Assembly (NCBI RefSeq): GCF_904848665.1
Contig: NZ_CAJHCQ010000002.1
Location: 310,001 to 374,000, forward strand
Length of the DNA: 64,000 nucleotides
DNA from: Paraburkholderia hiiakae
GTDB lineage: Bacteria > Pseudomonadota > Gammaproteobacteria > Burkholderiales > Burkholderiaceae
Reading direction: 5' to 3'
Shown piece by piece: positions 44,203 to 52,505 of the stretch. The position numbers were made by a program, and so were the translations under genes. The notes beneath the pieces were generated by a model. That model did not search any database. It saw only the letters and a list, made by a program, of their open reading frames with translations, and had not been told where the DNA came from. Every line of letters begins with the position of its first letter. Within the stretch, counting starts at the first letter, position 1.

Positions 44203-45342
44203 ATGGAAGCTTCTCGCTCGTTGTCTGCATGTCGTTCATACATCGGCAGGAACCGCGCGGCGTTCGTGCCGCGACTGCGTCACCTCGCGTTGGGCGCGGG
44301 GCTCTTCGCCCTTTCGCTGGGCGCTGTTCGCGCCGACGCCCAGCAAGCGATCCTGCCGCCGGCATTCGCGACTTCGTCGACTGTGCCGTCCAATGGCGAT
44401 GTCAATCCGTACGGCATCGCGTTCGTACCGGCCGGCGTGCCGTCGTGGAGCACGCTCAAGCCCGGCGACGTGGTGGTGTCCAACTTCAATGCGCAATCGA
44501 ATCTGCAAGGCACCGGCACGACGATCGTGAAGATCGTTCCCAATAGCCAGCCGGTGACCTTTTTCGCGGGACACAACCTCGGTCTCACGACGGCGCTCGC
44601 CGTGCTGAGAAGCGGCTTCGTGCTGGTGGGCAACGTGCCGACCGCCGACGGCAAGAACGTCATCGCGCCGGGCTCGCTTCTCGTCATCAATCCGCAGGGG
44701 CGGCTCGTCAAGGAACTGAAAGATGCGCGGCTGCTCGACGGCCCCTGGGACCTCACCGTGATCGACGGCGGGCAAGTCGTGAAGGTCTTCGTCTCGGACG
44801 TGCTGAACGGCACGGTCGCGAGAATCGACCTCGCGATCGGCGAGAACGGTGTGACGGAGTTGCCGAGCTCGACGATCGTCGCATCGGGCTATCTGCATCG
44901 CACCGATCCAGCGGCGCTGGTCGTCGGCCCGACGGGGCTCGCCTACGATGGCCAGCGCGACGTGCTCTATGTCGCCTCGACCGGCGACAACGCGGTGTTC
45001 GCCATTTACGGCGCGGCGGGTGCGAGCCATAGCGGCGGAGTGGGAAGGCTGATCTATCAGGACAACACCCACCTGCACGGACCGCTTGCTCTTGCGCTTG
45101 CACCCAACGGGCATCTCGTCACGGCCAACGGCGACGCCGTGAACGCCGACCCGCAACAGCCGAGCGAAATCGTCGAATTCACCGTGGATGGACAATTCGT
45201 CGCGCAAATGTCGGTCGATCCCACGGCGGGTTCTGCGTTCGGGCTGGCATTTGGCATGGACAGCCAGCACCACTTGCAGTTTGCCGCCGTGGACGACAGC
45301 ACCAATACGGCAACGGTCTGGACGTTGCGTCCGGATAACTGA
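44203..45342 (+). CDS. Secreted beta-propeller (NHL-like) protein
   Basis: 379 residues from ATG 44203, which has AAGGAGGTGTC just upstream, a very strong ribosome-binding site; the in-frame ATG at 44134 has none. A long N-region is followed by a signal core (LRHLALGAGLFALSLGAVRA, cleaved near ADAQ). The mature protein shows repeated strands typical of NHL/SMP-type propellers: GLAYDGQRDVLYVASTGDNA, LALAPNGHLVTANGDAVN. It lacks clear catalytic residues. The function is unknown; periplasmic propellers often mediate binding. It converges with the small secreted protein at 45434. Confidence 0.75.
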   Translation: MEASRSLSACRSYIGRNRAAFVPRLRHLALGAGLFALSLGAVRADAQQAILPPAFATSSTVPSNGDVNPYGIAFVPAGVPSWSTLKPGDVVVSNFNAQSNLQGTGTTIVKIVPNSQPVTFFAGHNLGLTTALAVLRSGFVLVGNVPTADGKNVIAPGSLLVINPQGRLVKELKDARLLDGPWDLTVIDGGQVVKVFVSDVLNGTVARIDLAIGENGVTELPSSTIVASGYLHRTDPAALVVGPTGLAYDGQRDVLYVASTGDNAVFAIYGAAGASHSGGVGRLIYQDNTHLHGPLALALAPNGHLVTANGDAVNADPQQPSEIVEFTVDGQFVAQMSVDPTAGSAFGLAFGMDSQHHLQFAAVDDSTNTATVWTLRPDN

Positions 45343-45360
45343 TAAACAACACCGCAGCGT

Positions 45361-45406
45361 CATTGGCCACGCCCCGCTCCGACACTTCGGAGCAGGGCGG
45401 CCAATG
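45361..45406. terminator. Large hairpin between convergent genes
   Basis: CATTGGCC (45361-45368) pairs with GGCCAATG (45399-45406). Inside, GCCC pairs with GGGC and GCTCCGA with TCGGAGC, giving a long stem with small bulges. It lies between the convergent stops at 45342 and 45434. There is no T-run on either side, so it may work as a two-way mRNA 3' end barrier instead of a classical intrinsic terminator. Confidence 0.55.
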
Positions 45407-45433
45407 TCGATTGCCTGGCGTACCGAAATAATG

Positions 45434-45793
45434 TCAGGGCTTCACGGTGTGCCACATGTCTTTGAAGCCATCGCCGTTCATCTGTCCGGCGTGTGTGTCC
45501 TTCGCGTAGCGGTAGAGGGGGTGGCCCTTGTAGGTCCATTGATGCTTCCCGTCTGCGGAAGCGATCAACCCCCAGTCGCCGCTGGCCTTGTCGTAAGGGT
45601 CGGCGAGCGCGGCCGGCCACATGGTTGCGCACGCACCGGCGCAGGCGCTTTTGCCCTGCACGGTATCCTTGTCGAACGTATAGAGCGTCATGCCGTCGTC
45701 GTCTACGACCATGCCGTTGGCCACTTTCGGCGCTTCCGCGAACACCGCGATGGGCAGAACGCAAGCCATGGCGCACAACAAGATTCTGATCAT
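45434..45793 (-). CDS. Small secreted protein with YxFxxD/YxYxxD repeat (COG4315 type)
   Basis: 119 residues with a signal peptide (MIRILLCAMACVLPIAVFAEA). Two copies of the family motif are visible: TLYTFDKD and PLYRYAKD, with CAGACATMWPAAL between, typical of COG4315 secreted repeat proteins. No lipobox Cys is present at the cleavage site. AGAGGA precedes the ATG. A terminator-like hairpin with a T-run ends only about 14 bases before the start, in the leader. The function of the family is unknown; members often accompany ECF sigma or redox genes. Confidence 0.85.
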   Translation of the reverse strand: MIRILLCAMACVLPIAVFAEAPKVANGMVVDDDGMTLYTFDKDTVQGKSACAGACATMWPAALADPYDKASGDWGLIASADGKHQWTYKGHPLYRYAKDTHAGQMNGDGFKDMWHTVKP

Positions 45794-45807
45794 GATTTCA
45801 GTCCTCT

Positions 45808-45849
45808 AAAAAACCCCGCCGGGATACGTGATAAACGGCTGACGGCGGG
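45808..45849 (-). terminator. Intrinsic-terminator-like hairpin in the leader of the small secreted protein gene
   Basis: On the minus strand CCCGCCG and CGGCGGG (45843-45849 with 45815-45821) form a 7-bp GC stem with a 21-nt loop, and six T residues follow (45808-45813). The gene's AGAGGA ribosome-binding site comes right after the T-run and the ATG is at 45793. No gene on this strand lies upstream to be terminated, and there is no room for a promoter between. It may be a transcription attenuator; this is inference. Confidence 0.55.
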
Positions 45850-45952
45850 CTTTCTTCCATTTTCGATTCGCCATTGGGAACAGCCTCGCGGCTCGTGACA
45901 TCTATTTCCTCGAAGGCTGGTGAAGCGGCCGCCGCTCATCGAGGAGCGTCGT

Positions 45953-46105
45953 ATGAACCCCATCAGGATGCTGCGAACCGCATCGTCGCCGCGGTGCTGG
46001 CCAGGCTGCGGCGTCTTTAGGACGCAACTAGCGCGGTATTCGCATCGCCGCCCGCTCGCCCATTCGTTCGCTGCCGCACAAACGCGGGCAGATCGCGCAC
46101 GTTGA
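45953..46105 (+). CDS. Possible small ORF of 50 residues
   Basis: ATG 45953 (MNPIRMLRTASSPRCWPGCG) has GAGGAG six bases upstream. The peptide is basic with two Cys and several Arg, with no membrane segment. It lies in the 382-bp gap (45794-46175) between the small secreted protein and the persulfide dioxygenase gene, on the strand of the latter. Only the strong ribosome-binding site supports it; it could be a leader peptide or chance. The rest of this gap holds the hairpin described above and presumably both promoters. Confidence 0.25.
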   Translation: MNPIRMLRTASSPRCWPGCGVFRTQLARYSHRRPLAHSFAAAQTRADRAR

Positions 46106-46175
46106 GCAGCCGGGCCGAAACCGGATGCGGCATACTGCAAACCGCACCACGCATTTGCCTTCACAGAGAGCCGCG

Positions 46176-47246
46176 ATGATCTTTCGCCAGCTTTTCGACC
46201 CTGTGTCGTCCACCTATACCTACCTGCTCGGCGACCCCGAAAGCGGCGAGGCGCTGCTGATCGACCCTGTCTACGAGCAGGTGCCGCGCGACCTGGCGCT
46301 GCTGCAGGAACTGGGCCTGCGTTTGCAAACGACGCTCGACACCCATGTGCACGCCGATCATGTGACGGGCGCGTGGCGCTTGCGCGAGCGCAGCGGCAGC
46401 GAGATCGCGCTCGCCGACGTGGTGGGCGCGCAGGGCGTGAGCCGCCCGCTGCGGCACGGGGATCGTATCGCTTTCGGCAACCGGTATCTGGAAGCGCGCG
46501 CCACGCCCGGCCACACCAGCGGCTGCCTGACCTACGTGCTCGACGACGCGAGCATGGCCTTCACCGGCGACAGCCTGTTGATACGCGGCTGCGGCCGCAC
46601 CGATTTTCAGGGCGGCAGCGCGGAGCAGCTTTTCACTTCTGTGCGCGAGCAGATCCTCACGCTGCCAGGCGACTGCTTGCTCTACCCGGCGCACGACTAT
46701 CGCGGCATCACAGTGACGAGCGTGGCCGAAGAGCGGCGCTTCAATCCGCGCCTGGGTGGCGACGTCGATCTCGGCGACTTCGCGGGCTACATGCACAACC
46801 TGAATTTGCCGCATCCCAAGCAGATGGCCGTCGCGGTGCCCGCCAACCTGCGCTGCGGCAAGCCCGAAGGCGAGGCGCCGAGCCAGGAAACGCCCGACTG
46901 GGCGCCGCTCACACTGCGTTTTAGCGGCGTGTGGGAAATCGAGCCCATGGCGCTGCTGGAGCATGCGGCCGCGCTGCAGATCGTCGACGTACGCGAGGCG
47001 CCCGAGTTCATCGACCGTCTCGGTCATCTGCCCGATGCGAAGCTCGTGCCGCTCTCGCAACTGATGGCCCGCATCGACGAGCTCGATCGCGACCGGCCGG
47101 TCGTGGCAGTGTGCCGCTCCGGCGTGCGCTCCGCGCAGGCGAGTGTATTGCTGACCAAGGCGGGCTTCGGCAAGGTGGCCAATCTCGCTGGCGGCATGTT
47201 GCGCTGGAAGGCCGAGGGATTGCCTGTCGCGCCGTGCAGTCCTTGA
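46176..47246 (+). CDS. Persulfide dioxygenase-rhodanese fusion
   Basis: 356 residues from ATG 46176. The metallo-beta-lactamase fold (1-240) has HVHADH (His57, His59, Asp61, His62), His113 (TPGHTSG), Asp132 (TGDSLL) and His173 (PAHDYRG), the ETHE1-type mononuclear iron pattern. A rhodanese domain (about 255-356) has the active-site loop AVCRSGVRSAQ with Cys313. Such fused enzymes, characterised from Burkholderia as PRF, oxidise glutathione persulfide to sulfite and glutathione, and transfer sulfur from thiosulfate, in sulfide detoxification. A small acidic protein gene follows by 22 bp. Confidence 0.93.
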   Translation: MIFRQLFDPVSSTYTYLLGDPESGEALLIDPVYEQVPRDLALLQELGLRLQTTLDTHVHADHVTGAWRLRERSGSEIALADVVGAQGVSRPLRHGDRIAFGNRYLEARATPGHTSGCLTYVLDDASMAFTGDSLLIRGCGRTDFQGGSAEQLFTSVREQILTLPGDCLLYPAHDYRGITVTSVAEERRFNPRLGGDVDLGDFAGYMHNLNLPHPKQMAVAVPANLRCGKPEGEAPSQETPDWAPLTLRFSGVWEIEPMALLEHAAALQIVDVREAPEFIDRLGHLPDAKLVPLSQLMARIDELDRDRPVVAVCRSGVRSAQASVLLTKAGFGKVANLAGGMLRWKAEGLPVAPCSP

Positions 47247-47268
47247 TGACGCCCTGGAGGAGACGAAC

Positions 47269-47532
47269 ATGACAGCCCACGACTTCGCCGAATTTTCCTG
47301 GGACGAACAGGAGGACGTCAAGGCTGTGCTCGCCAGCCGGGGCCTCGACCTGCGCGAGTTCCGGATCTCGGACCACGAGAAAACCGCTGCTGCCGGCGAG
47401 CGCGCGGCGATCCGGCAGGTCTCCGTCACACGCATCGCCAACGGCAAGACGGCCACCTACGACACCGACCACTTCGCCCCGTGGATCACGGATTTCGACG
47501 AAGCGCTGCAGGCCGGCGAGTTCGACGACTGA
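47269..47532 (+). CDS. Small acidic hypothetical protein
   Basis: 87 residues, acidic, without signal or membrane segment. GGAGGAGAC precedes the ATG. The sequence (EFSWDEQEDVKAVLASRGLD, then TRIANGKTATYDTDHFAPWI) has no domain that I recognise. It starts 22 bp after the persulfide dioxygenase-rhodanese gene and so is likely in the same operon; the link suggests a role in sulfur metabolism, but nothing in the sequence proves this. Confidence 0.7.
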   Translation: MTAHDFAEFSWDEQEDVKAVLASRGLDLREFRISDHEKTAAAGERAAIRQVSVTRIANGKTATYDTDHFAPWITDFDEALQAGEFDD

Positions 47533-47643
47533 ACCCGGTGAGCGGGCGCCGGCAACACCGGGAGCGCGTACCGTCCTGCGCGCATGGCTGGCGTACACTC
47601 GTGCCCTTGGGAAAGGAACCGGGAACGAGGAGCGAGGCTTGCC

Positions 47644-48498
47644 ATGACGAACGCGACGGTGACTGAGGGCCGGAACGATCACTGGCTAGTCGCGCGGCGC
47701 GATGCGCAGACGGGCATCGAGAGTTTGCGCGCGCATTTCAGCGGCCACGCCTACGATCCCCACGATCACGACGACATGCTGATCGGCTATACGGAGCAGG
47801 GGGTGCAGCGCTTTCAGTGTCACCGGTCGCTGCATACGAGCGTGCCGGGCCGGGCGATCCTGATCGAGCCGGGTGCGCTGCACGACGGCCACGCGCCCGA
47901 ACCGGGCGGCTTCACCTACGCGATGTTGTATCTGCCGCAGCCGTGGGTCGAGCATGCGGCGCGCAGGCTGAACATCGCGGGCCTGGCAGGCGTGGAAGCC
48001 GCTTTCGGCCAGACGCTCGTTGACGATCCGCGCCTGACCCATGCAATCCGCCACGCATTTCTCGCGCTATACGGCGAGGAAGGCCGGCTCGCGCGCGACG
48101 AGGCGCTCGACCGCTTGCTGGAGCAGCTGGGCGGCCATCTGCTTGCTACGACCGCAGCGGCGACTCCGGCGCCGCCCGCGCTGGCCCGCGTGCGCGATCT
48201 GCTGCACGCGCACATGGGCGCGAACATCGGGCTCGACGAACTCGTCGATAGCTCGGGCATCGACCGGTTTCGTTTGACGCGCCTGTTCCAGCGCGAGTTC
48301 GGGACGTCGCCCCATGCGTACCTGGTGCGCTTGCGTCTGCGCGCCGCGCGCAGGCTGCTGGCGGCGGGGCGCACGCCGGCCCAGGTCGCCGCGGAAGTCG
48401 GATTCGCGGACCAGAGCCATTTGGGACGCTGGTTTCGCCGCGCATACCGCATGACGCCGGCCACCTACCGGCGCATGTGCGAGGACAGGTTGGACTAA
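47644..48498 (+). CDS. AraC-family regulator
   Basis: 284 residues from ATG 47644 (MTNATVTEGRNDHWLVARRD) with GAGCGAGG upstream; the in-frame ATG 47584 lacks a site. The N-terminal cupin-like ligand domain (HDHDDMLIGYTEQGVQRF) is followed by the double helix-turn-helix of AraC proteins (about 185-280: GLDELVDSSGIDRFRLTRLFQREFGTSPHAYL, VAAEVGFADQSHLGRWFRRA). It follows the persulfide dioxygenase pair on the same strand after 111 bp. Its target may be that operon, or the locus may be unrelated. Confidence 0.9.
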   Translation: MTNATVTEGRNDHWLVARRDAQTGIESLRAHFSGHAYDPHDHDDMLIGYTEQGVQRFQCHRSLHTSVPGRAILIEPGALHDGHAPEPGGFTYAMLYLPQPWVEHAARRLNIAGLAGVEAAFGQTLVDDPRLTHAIRHAFLALYGEEGRLARDEALDRLLEQLGGHLLATTAAATPAPPALARVRDLLHAHMGANIGLDELVDSSGIDRFRLTRLFQREFGTSPHAYLVRLRLRAARRLLAAGRTPAQVAAEVGFADQSHLGRWFRRAYRMTPATYRRMCEDRLD

Positions 48499-48507
48499 AG
48501 GTCTGCG

Positions 48508-49260
48508 CTACCGGCTCAACGCGGCCTGGGCCCGTTGCAGCCACTCGCTGTTGTGCTCGCGGGCGTGGCGCGGCCAGTGCTTTGCGTCGTGCACGATATC
48601 GGCGTAAAGCTCGCGCGAGCGCTGGCGGTCGGCGTCGCCGGGCTGCTTTGCCAGCCAGTCGGCGAAGAGGCAACGCGGGGCGGCGTCGCTCGCGCACGAG
48701 AGCGCGGCTTCGAACGCGGCGCGCGCGCCCGCTGCGCCATTGGCGGCGAGTGCCCGTGCATACAGCAAGGCCGGATCCGGCTGCTGGCGGGCGACTGGCT
48801 GCACAGCGAACAGCTTTTCCAGCGTCTCTTGCGTGGCCGCGGCATTGCCGTTGGCAAACTGCGCGCGCGCGAGGCCTTCGAGCAAGGCGGGATCGGATGC
48901 GAACGGCCCCGTGGCCGCCGCCTGGTAATGCTCCAGCGCTTCGGCGGCATTGCCCGCGTCGAGCAGCGCCGCGCCCAGCCGCATCCGGTGCGCGACGGTC
49001 GGCGCGCGGTCGAAATCCGTGCGCGCCTCGCGCACCGCGCGGTTCGGATCGACCAGTTGCGAGAGGGCCCGGCCAGTCGCCCTCGCCCCGCGCGACTGGC
49101 GCAGGCTCGGCAAATAAATCACGAAGAAGTAGACGAGGCTGCCAAGCCCGGGGAAAAGAAACAGGATCAGCAGCCAGTACATGTTCTGCTGGTTGCGAAT
49201 GGCATGCACTGCAAAGAGCAGGGCGATGATGACGTAAAGGCTGATTCCGAAAATGCGCAT
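48508..49260 (-). CDS. Membrane-anchored TPR-like protein
   Basis: 250 residues. Two hydrophobic segments lie at the N-terminus (ISLYVIIALLFAVHA and YWLLILFLFPGLGSLVYFFV), the pattern of PLDc_N-type anchors. The rest is a soluble Ala-rich helical domain with TPR-like periodicity (AHRMRLGAALLDAGNAAEAL, LLEGLARAQFANGNAAATQE). It probably acts as a scaffold at the inner membrane. It converges with the AraC gene (9 bp between). The partner is unknown. The ankyrin gene upstream on the same strand is 75 bp away. Confidence 0.8.
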   Translation of the reverse strand: MRIFGISLYVIIALLFAVHAIRNQQNMYWLLILFLFPGLGSLVYFFVIYLPSLRQSRGARATGRALSQLVDPNRAVREARTDFDRAPTVAHRMRLGAALLDAGNAAEALEHYQAAATGPFASDPALLEGLARAQFANGNAAATQETLEKLFAVQPVARQQPDPALLYARALAANGAAGARAAFEAALSCASDAAPRCLFADWLAKQPGDADRQRSRELYADIVHDAKHWPRHAREHNSEWLQRAQAALSR

Positions 49261-49335
49261 TGACGAAAGGGTCCGTTGTGGTGCGTTGCCGGTGTGTGGT
49301 TGTGCGCGTCGTCGAATTGACCTGAAGCTCGCAGA

Positions 49336-49980
49336 TCAATGGCGACGTTTGTGCAGTTTGCGCTGCAGCGACTCCATCCTTTCAATGATACCCGCCGGCA
49401 GCTTGCGTTCCCTCGCAATCGCCACACTGTCGCGGCCTTTCGGATCGGCAATGGACGGATCGGCTCCGGCGTCGATCAGCATGGCGAGGGTCGCGAGCCG
49501 TTTGAGCCGCGCGGCATAGAAGAGCGGCGTTTCGCCGTGCGCCTTGAGGTTCAGCTCGGGCCGCGCCTCCAGCAACGCGCGGCAGACCTCTTCGTCGTCG
49601 CGCCATACCGCGGCCCACAGCGAATAGCTGGCGTTGGCGCCTTGCTTGAGAAGGAACTCGACGAGCGGGAAATTTTCTCCACGCGCCACGGCGTACCAAA
49701 GCGGCGTGGCGCGAAAGTCCCCCTCGTCCTCGTCCATTGGCACCGCCCGTTCGAGATCCGCGCCTGCGCCGAGCAGAACCTTGACGGTGGCGATGCCGTT
49801 CGACTCGAGAAGCGCGGCGCTGCTGCCCGGCTTGACTGCGCACGCCCGGTGCAACGCAGTGTGGCCTTGCGGATCGCTCGCTTCGACGAGCTCGGGCGCG
49901 GCTGCGCATAGCGCTGCCACCGCTTCCCGGTCCCACATGCGGGCTGCGGAAAATAAGGCTGTCCTCGATGGCTTTGTCAT
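49336..49980 (-). CDS. Ankyrin-repeat protein
   Basis: 214 residues from ATG 49980 (MTKPSRTALFSAARMWDREA); in-frame codons upstream to 50001 add seven residues and are less likely. Four to five ankyrin repeats are visible: DPQGHTALHRACAVKPGSSA, ATPLWYAVARGENFPLVEFL, AHGETPLFYAARLKRLATLA and DPSIADPKGRDSVAIARERK. No signal peptide or membrane segment is seen, so the protein is cytoplasmic. Ankyrin proteins mediate protein contacts; the partner is unknown. It may be co-transcribed with the TPR-like gene 75 bp downstream. Confidence 0.88.
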   Translation of the reverse strand: MTKPSRTALFSAARMWDREAVAALCAAAPELVEASDPQGHTALHRACAVKPGSSAALLESNGIATVKVLLGAGADLERAVPMDEDEGDFRATPLWYAVARGENFPLVEFLLKQGANASYSLWAAVWRDDEEVCRALLEARPELNLKAHGETPLFYAARLKRLATLAMLIDAGADPSIADPKGRDSVAIARERKLPAGIIERMESLQRKLHKRRH

Positions 49981-50249
49981 GATTCCGCCGCATTGGAGCA
50001 ACCGCCAGATTGTTGTGAATTCTAGCCGTGTCGTTCGATGAGCGCTCTTTTGTTGGTTCGCGTCATTTATGCGACTACAAAAAACACACGTTGCGCGTGC
50101 ATCGATTTGTGCAAGAGCTTGTTGCGTCTTCTGCCTCTAATGCGTGCGCAGCCCGAGCCGTTATTCGCAGTTACTCTCGCAGTGCGTGCCCGCAATGGCG
50201 GGGTGCCGCTTGCTCAGGCACGCTCCTCAAAATATTAGAAGACCGCAGA

Positions 50250-51836
50250 ATGATGAAGCTTTCTTTTGTGCAAAGGCTCTGGTTGCCGCTGGTTCTAAGC
50301 CTCGTGTGCCTGGCAGGGGTATCGATTGATGATGCGTGGCAGACGCGGGCAACGCGCCTCGAGGAGCGCAAGGCGGATTTGAAGCACGCCTCGGAGATCG
50401 CGCTGAGCGTAGTGAAGTCATACGGCGAGCGCGCCAACGCCGGCGCACTGTCGCAAGAAGACGCCCAGAAGCGCGCGATGGACGCCGTCAAGAACATGAA
50501 GTACGGCGAGGGCGGTTACTTCGGCATTATGAATTCGCAGTACGTGCTACTGATGAATGCCGCGAGCCCGCACCTGGTCGGCAAGAACGTCGGCGACTTT
50601 CAGGATTCGAACGGCATCTACCTGTTCAAAGAAATTGTTTCCGTCATCAAGCAAGAAGGTCAGGGTTTCGTGTCCTATTCCTTCAAGCGTCTCGGCACGA
50701 ACGACGTTGCGCCCAAAATCTCCTATAGCGTGACCTACCAGCCGTGGGACTGGATTCTCACGACGGGTCTTTACGTCGACGATATCGATGCGGCATTCCG
50801 GGTGACGCTCTATTGGAGCCTCGGCATTCTGGCCGCGATCGCACTGGCGCTTTCGGCGGTCGTGGCAGTGGTCAATCGCGGCATTCTGCGCTCGCTGGGC
50901 GGCGAACCCGCCTACGCGGCGCAAATCGCCAATCGCATCGCCAGCAATGACTTGACCGCCGTGGTCGAGATCGCAGCGGACGACCGCTCGAGCCTGCTGT
51001 TTTCGATGAAGCGCATGCAGGAGCAACTCACGCAGACCATCGACACAATCAAGCATTCGGCGGATTCCATCGCCACCGCGACCAACGAAATTGCCGTTGG
51101 CAATCAGGACCTCTCGCAGCGTACGGAAGAGCAGGCCGCGTCGCTCGCGCAAACGGCGGCGAGCATGGAGCAACTCACGTCCACGGTTTCGCAAAACGCC
51201 GACAGCGCCCGCGAGGCGAACCAGCTCGCCGCGCAAGCCGCCGAAGCCGCGGAGCAAGGGGGCGCCGTGGTCTCGCGCGTCGTGCAGACCATGGTAGACA
51301 TCAACGCCAGCTCGGACCGCATAGCGAGCATCGTCGGCATTATCGAGAGCATTGCGTTCCAGACCAATATTCTCGCGCTCAATGCGGCGGTGGAAGCGGC
51401 GCGCGCCGGCGAGCAGGGGCGCGGCTTCGCGGTGGTGGCTTCGGAGGTGCGTTCGCTCGCGCAGCGTTCGTCGGCGGCTTCGAAGGAAATCAAGGAGCTG
51501 ATTCACGAATCGGTCGAACGCTCGCACGCGGGCGCGGCGCACGTACACGAGGCCGGCGAAAAGATGCGCGTGATCACGCAGGAAATCCGCCGCGTGACCG
51601 ATGTCATCAGCGAGATCACGGCCGCGTCGGAGGAGCAAAGCAAGGGCATCGGCCAGGTCGGTCAGGCCGTCACGCAGATGGACGAGGTCACGCAGCAGAA
51701 TGCGGCGCTCGTGGAGCAGGCCGCGGCGGCGGCAAGTGCGCTCGCCGCGCAGGCGAACGATCTCAAGGGCTCCGTTTCGATGTTCAGGCTAACCGGCTCG
51801 GCCGATATGCCCGCGCGGCATGCTTTACAGGGGTAG
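50250..51836 (+). CDS. Methyl-accepting chemotaxis protein with single-Cache sensor
   Basis: 528 residues from ATG 50250 (tandem ATG at 50253). First membrane segment about 10-28 ([17 protein letters not shown]). The periplasmic sensor (about 35-180) is an sCache_2-type domain ([35 protein letters not shown]). Second segment about 188-212 ([20 protein letters not shown]), then HAMP and a cytoplasmic signalling hairpin with [20 protein letters not shown]. No terminal WxxF pentapeptide is seen, so adaptation enzymes cannot dock at the tail as in Tar. sCache_2 receptors often sense small organic acids; the ligand is not known. Confidence 0.92.
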   Translation: MMKLSFVQRLWLPLVLSLVCLAGVSIDDAWQTRATRLEERKADLKHASEIALSVVKSYGERANAGALSQEDAQKRAMDAVKNMKYGEGGYFGIMNSQYVLLMNAASPHLVGKNVGDFQDSNGIYLFKEIVSVIKQEGQGFVSYSFKRLGTNDVAPKISYSVTYQPWDWILTTGLYVDDIDAAFRVTLYWSLGILAAIALALSAVVAVVNRGILRSLGGEPAYAAQIANRIASNDLTAVVEIAADDRSSLLFSMKRMQEQLTQTIDTIKHSADSIATATNEIAVGNQDLSQRTEEQAASLAQTAASMEQLTSTVSQNADSAREANQLAAQAAEAAEQGGAVVSRVVQTMVDINASSDRIASIVGIIESIAFQTNILALNAAVEAARAGEQGRGFAVVASEVRSLAQRSSAASKEIKELIHESVERSHAGAAHVHEAGEKMRVITQEIRRVTDVISEITAASEEQSKGIGQVGQAVTQMDEVTQQNAALVEQAAAAASALAAQANDLKGSVSMFRLTGSADMPARHALQG

Positions 51837-52000
51837 GCGCCGCCGTTCGCAACCGCAGCCGCTGGCAATTTGCAGACACGGGCCGACCAGAGGCAAAATA
51901 CGCAACTCCAGCGGATGTAAAGACGCTATACGCGGCGGATTGGCGCTATAAGCGGCCGCACGCGCAACAATCAAAAAATTGAGCTTACGGGGTAGTCAAG

Positions 52001-52129
52001 ATGATGGGACGGCTTCTGGTGGTGGTATCGATGGTCGGCGTACTGGCCGCTCTGGCGGGCTGCAATACGGTCGCCGGTTTTGGGCAGGACATCACAGACT
52101 CCGCCCGCGCCGTCCAGCGTGTTCTGTGA
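52001..52129 (+). CDS. Entericidin A/B-family small lipoprotein
   Basis: A 42-residue frame from ATG 52001 (tandem ATG). It starts MMGRLLVVVSMVGVLAALAG and continues CNTVAGFGQDITDSARAVQR. The lipobox LAAL-AGC gives an N-terminal lipidated Cys, and CNTVAGFGQDI is the entericidin signature. Entericidins are small envelope lipoproteins; in E. coli the pair forms a bacteriolytic antidote system. A single copy is present here. A perfect GC hairpin follows the stop. Confidence 0.8.
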   Translation: MMGRLLVVVSMVGVLAALAGCNTVAGFGQDITDSARAVQRVL

Positions 52130-52138
52130 CCGTTGCTT

Positions 52139-52160
52139 CGGGCGGCGTAATAGCCGCCCG
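52139..52160 (+). terminator. Hairpin after the entericidin-like gene
   Basis: CGGGCGGC-GTAATA-GCCGCCCG is a perfect 8-bp stem starting 10 bp after the stop codon. No T-run follows, so it may be a weak or Rho-assisted 3' end. Confidence 0.5.
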
Positions 52161-52323
52161 GTCGAAGGTTACGGTTGAGGTGGGCAAGCCCTGTTGAGTG
52201 AACACGGAACGTGGATACGTTTCGTGGTTTCAATCGTTAAGTTATCCTGTTTAAATTAAAAGCGGCGCTGCCGCTGCTTTAGGTTTCAACATAACGACGC
52301 ATCGAGTTGGCGAGCTATTCTGG

Positions 52324-52348
52324 CTGAATAAAAGCCATTTTTATTCAG
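52324..52348. promoter_or_regulatory. Perfect AT-rich palindrome upstream of the binding-protein gene
   Basis: CTGAATAAAA-GCCAT-TTTTATTCAG is a 10-bp perfect inverted repeat. It lies in the 376-bp gap (52130-52505) between the entericidin-like and substrate-binding protein genes, about 160 bp before the latter. Another small hairpin, AGCGGC-GCT-GCCGCT, is at 52261-52275. The AT-rich block stands out in this GC-rich DNA and probably includes a promoter and operator. Nothing coding is seen in the rest of the gap. Confidence 0.5.
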
Positions 52349-52505
52349 AAATATAAAAGGCATAAATAATGCCGCCGCTTATGGAAATCCCGTATAAATC
52401 GGCGGGACCCGCGAAAGCTTCGAGAAGGGTTTGAATCACTAGAATCCCCGAAACGATCGAGGCGGCCAGCATCGCGCCGCCGGCCCATTCTGATGGAGAC
52501 ACTCA

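Noticed and set aside
45790..46164. 124-residue minus-strand frame upstream of the small secreted protein
   Set aside because: It runs through the terminator-like hairpin and ends over the start codon of the secreted protein; no domain or ribosome-binding site.
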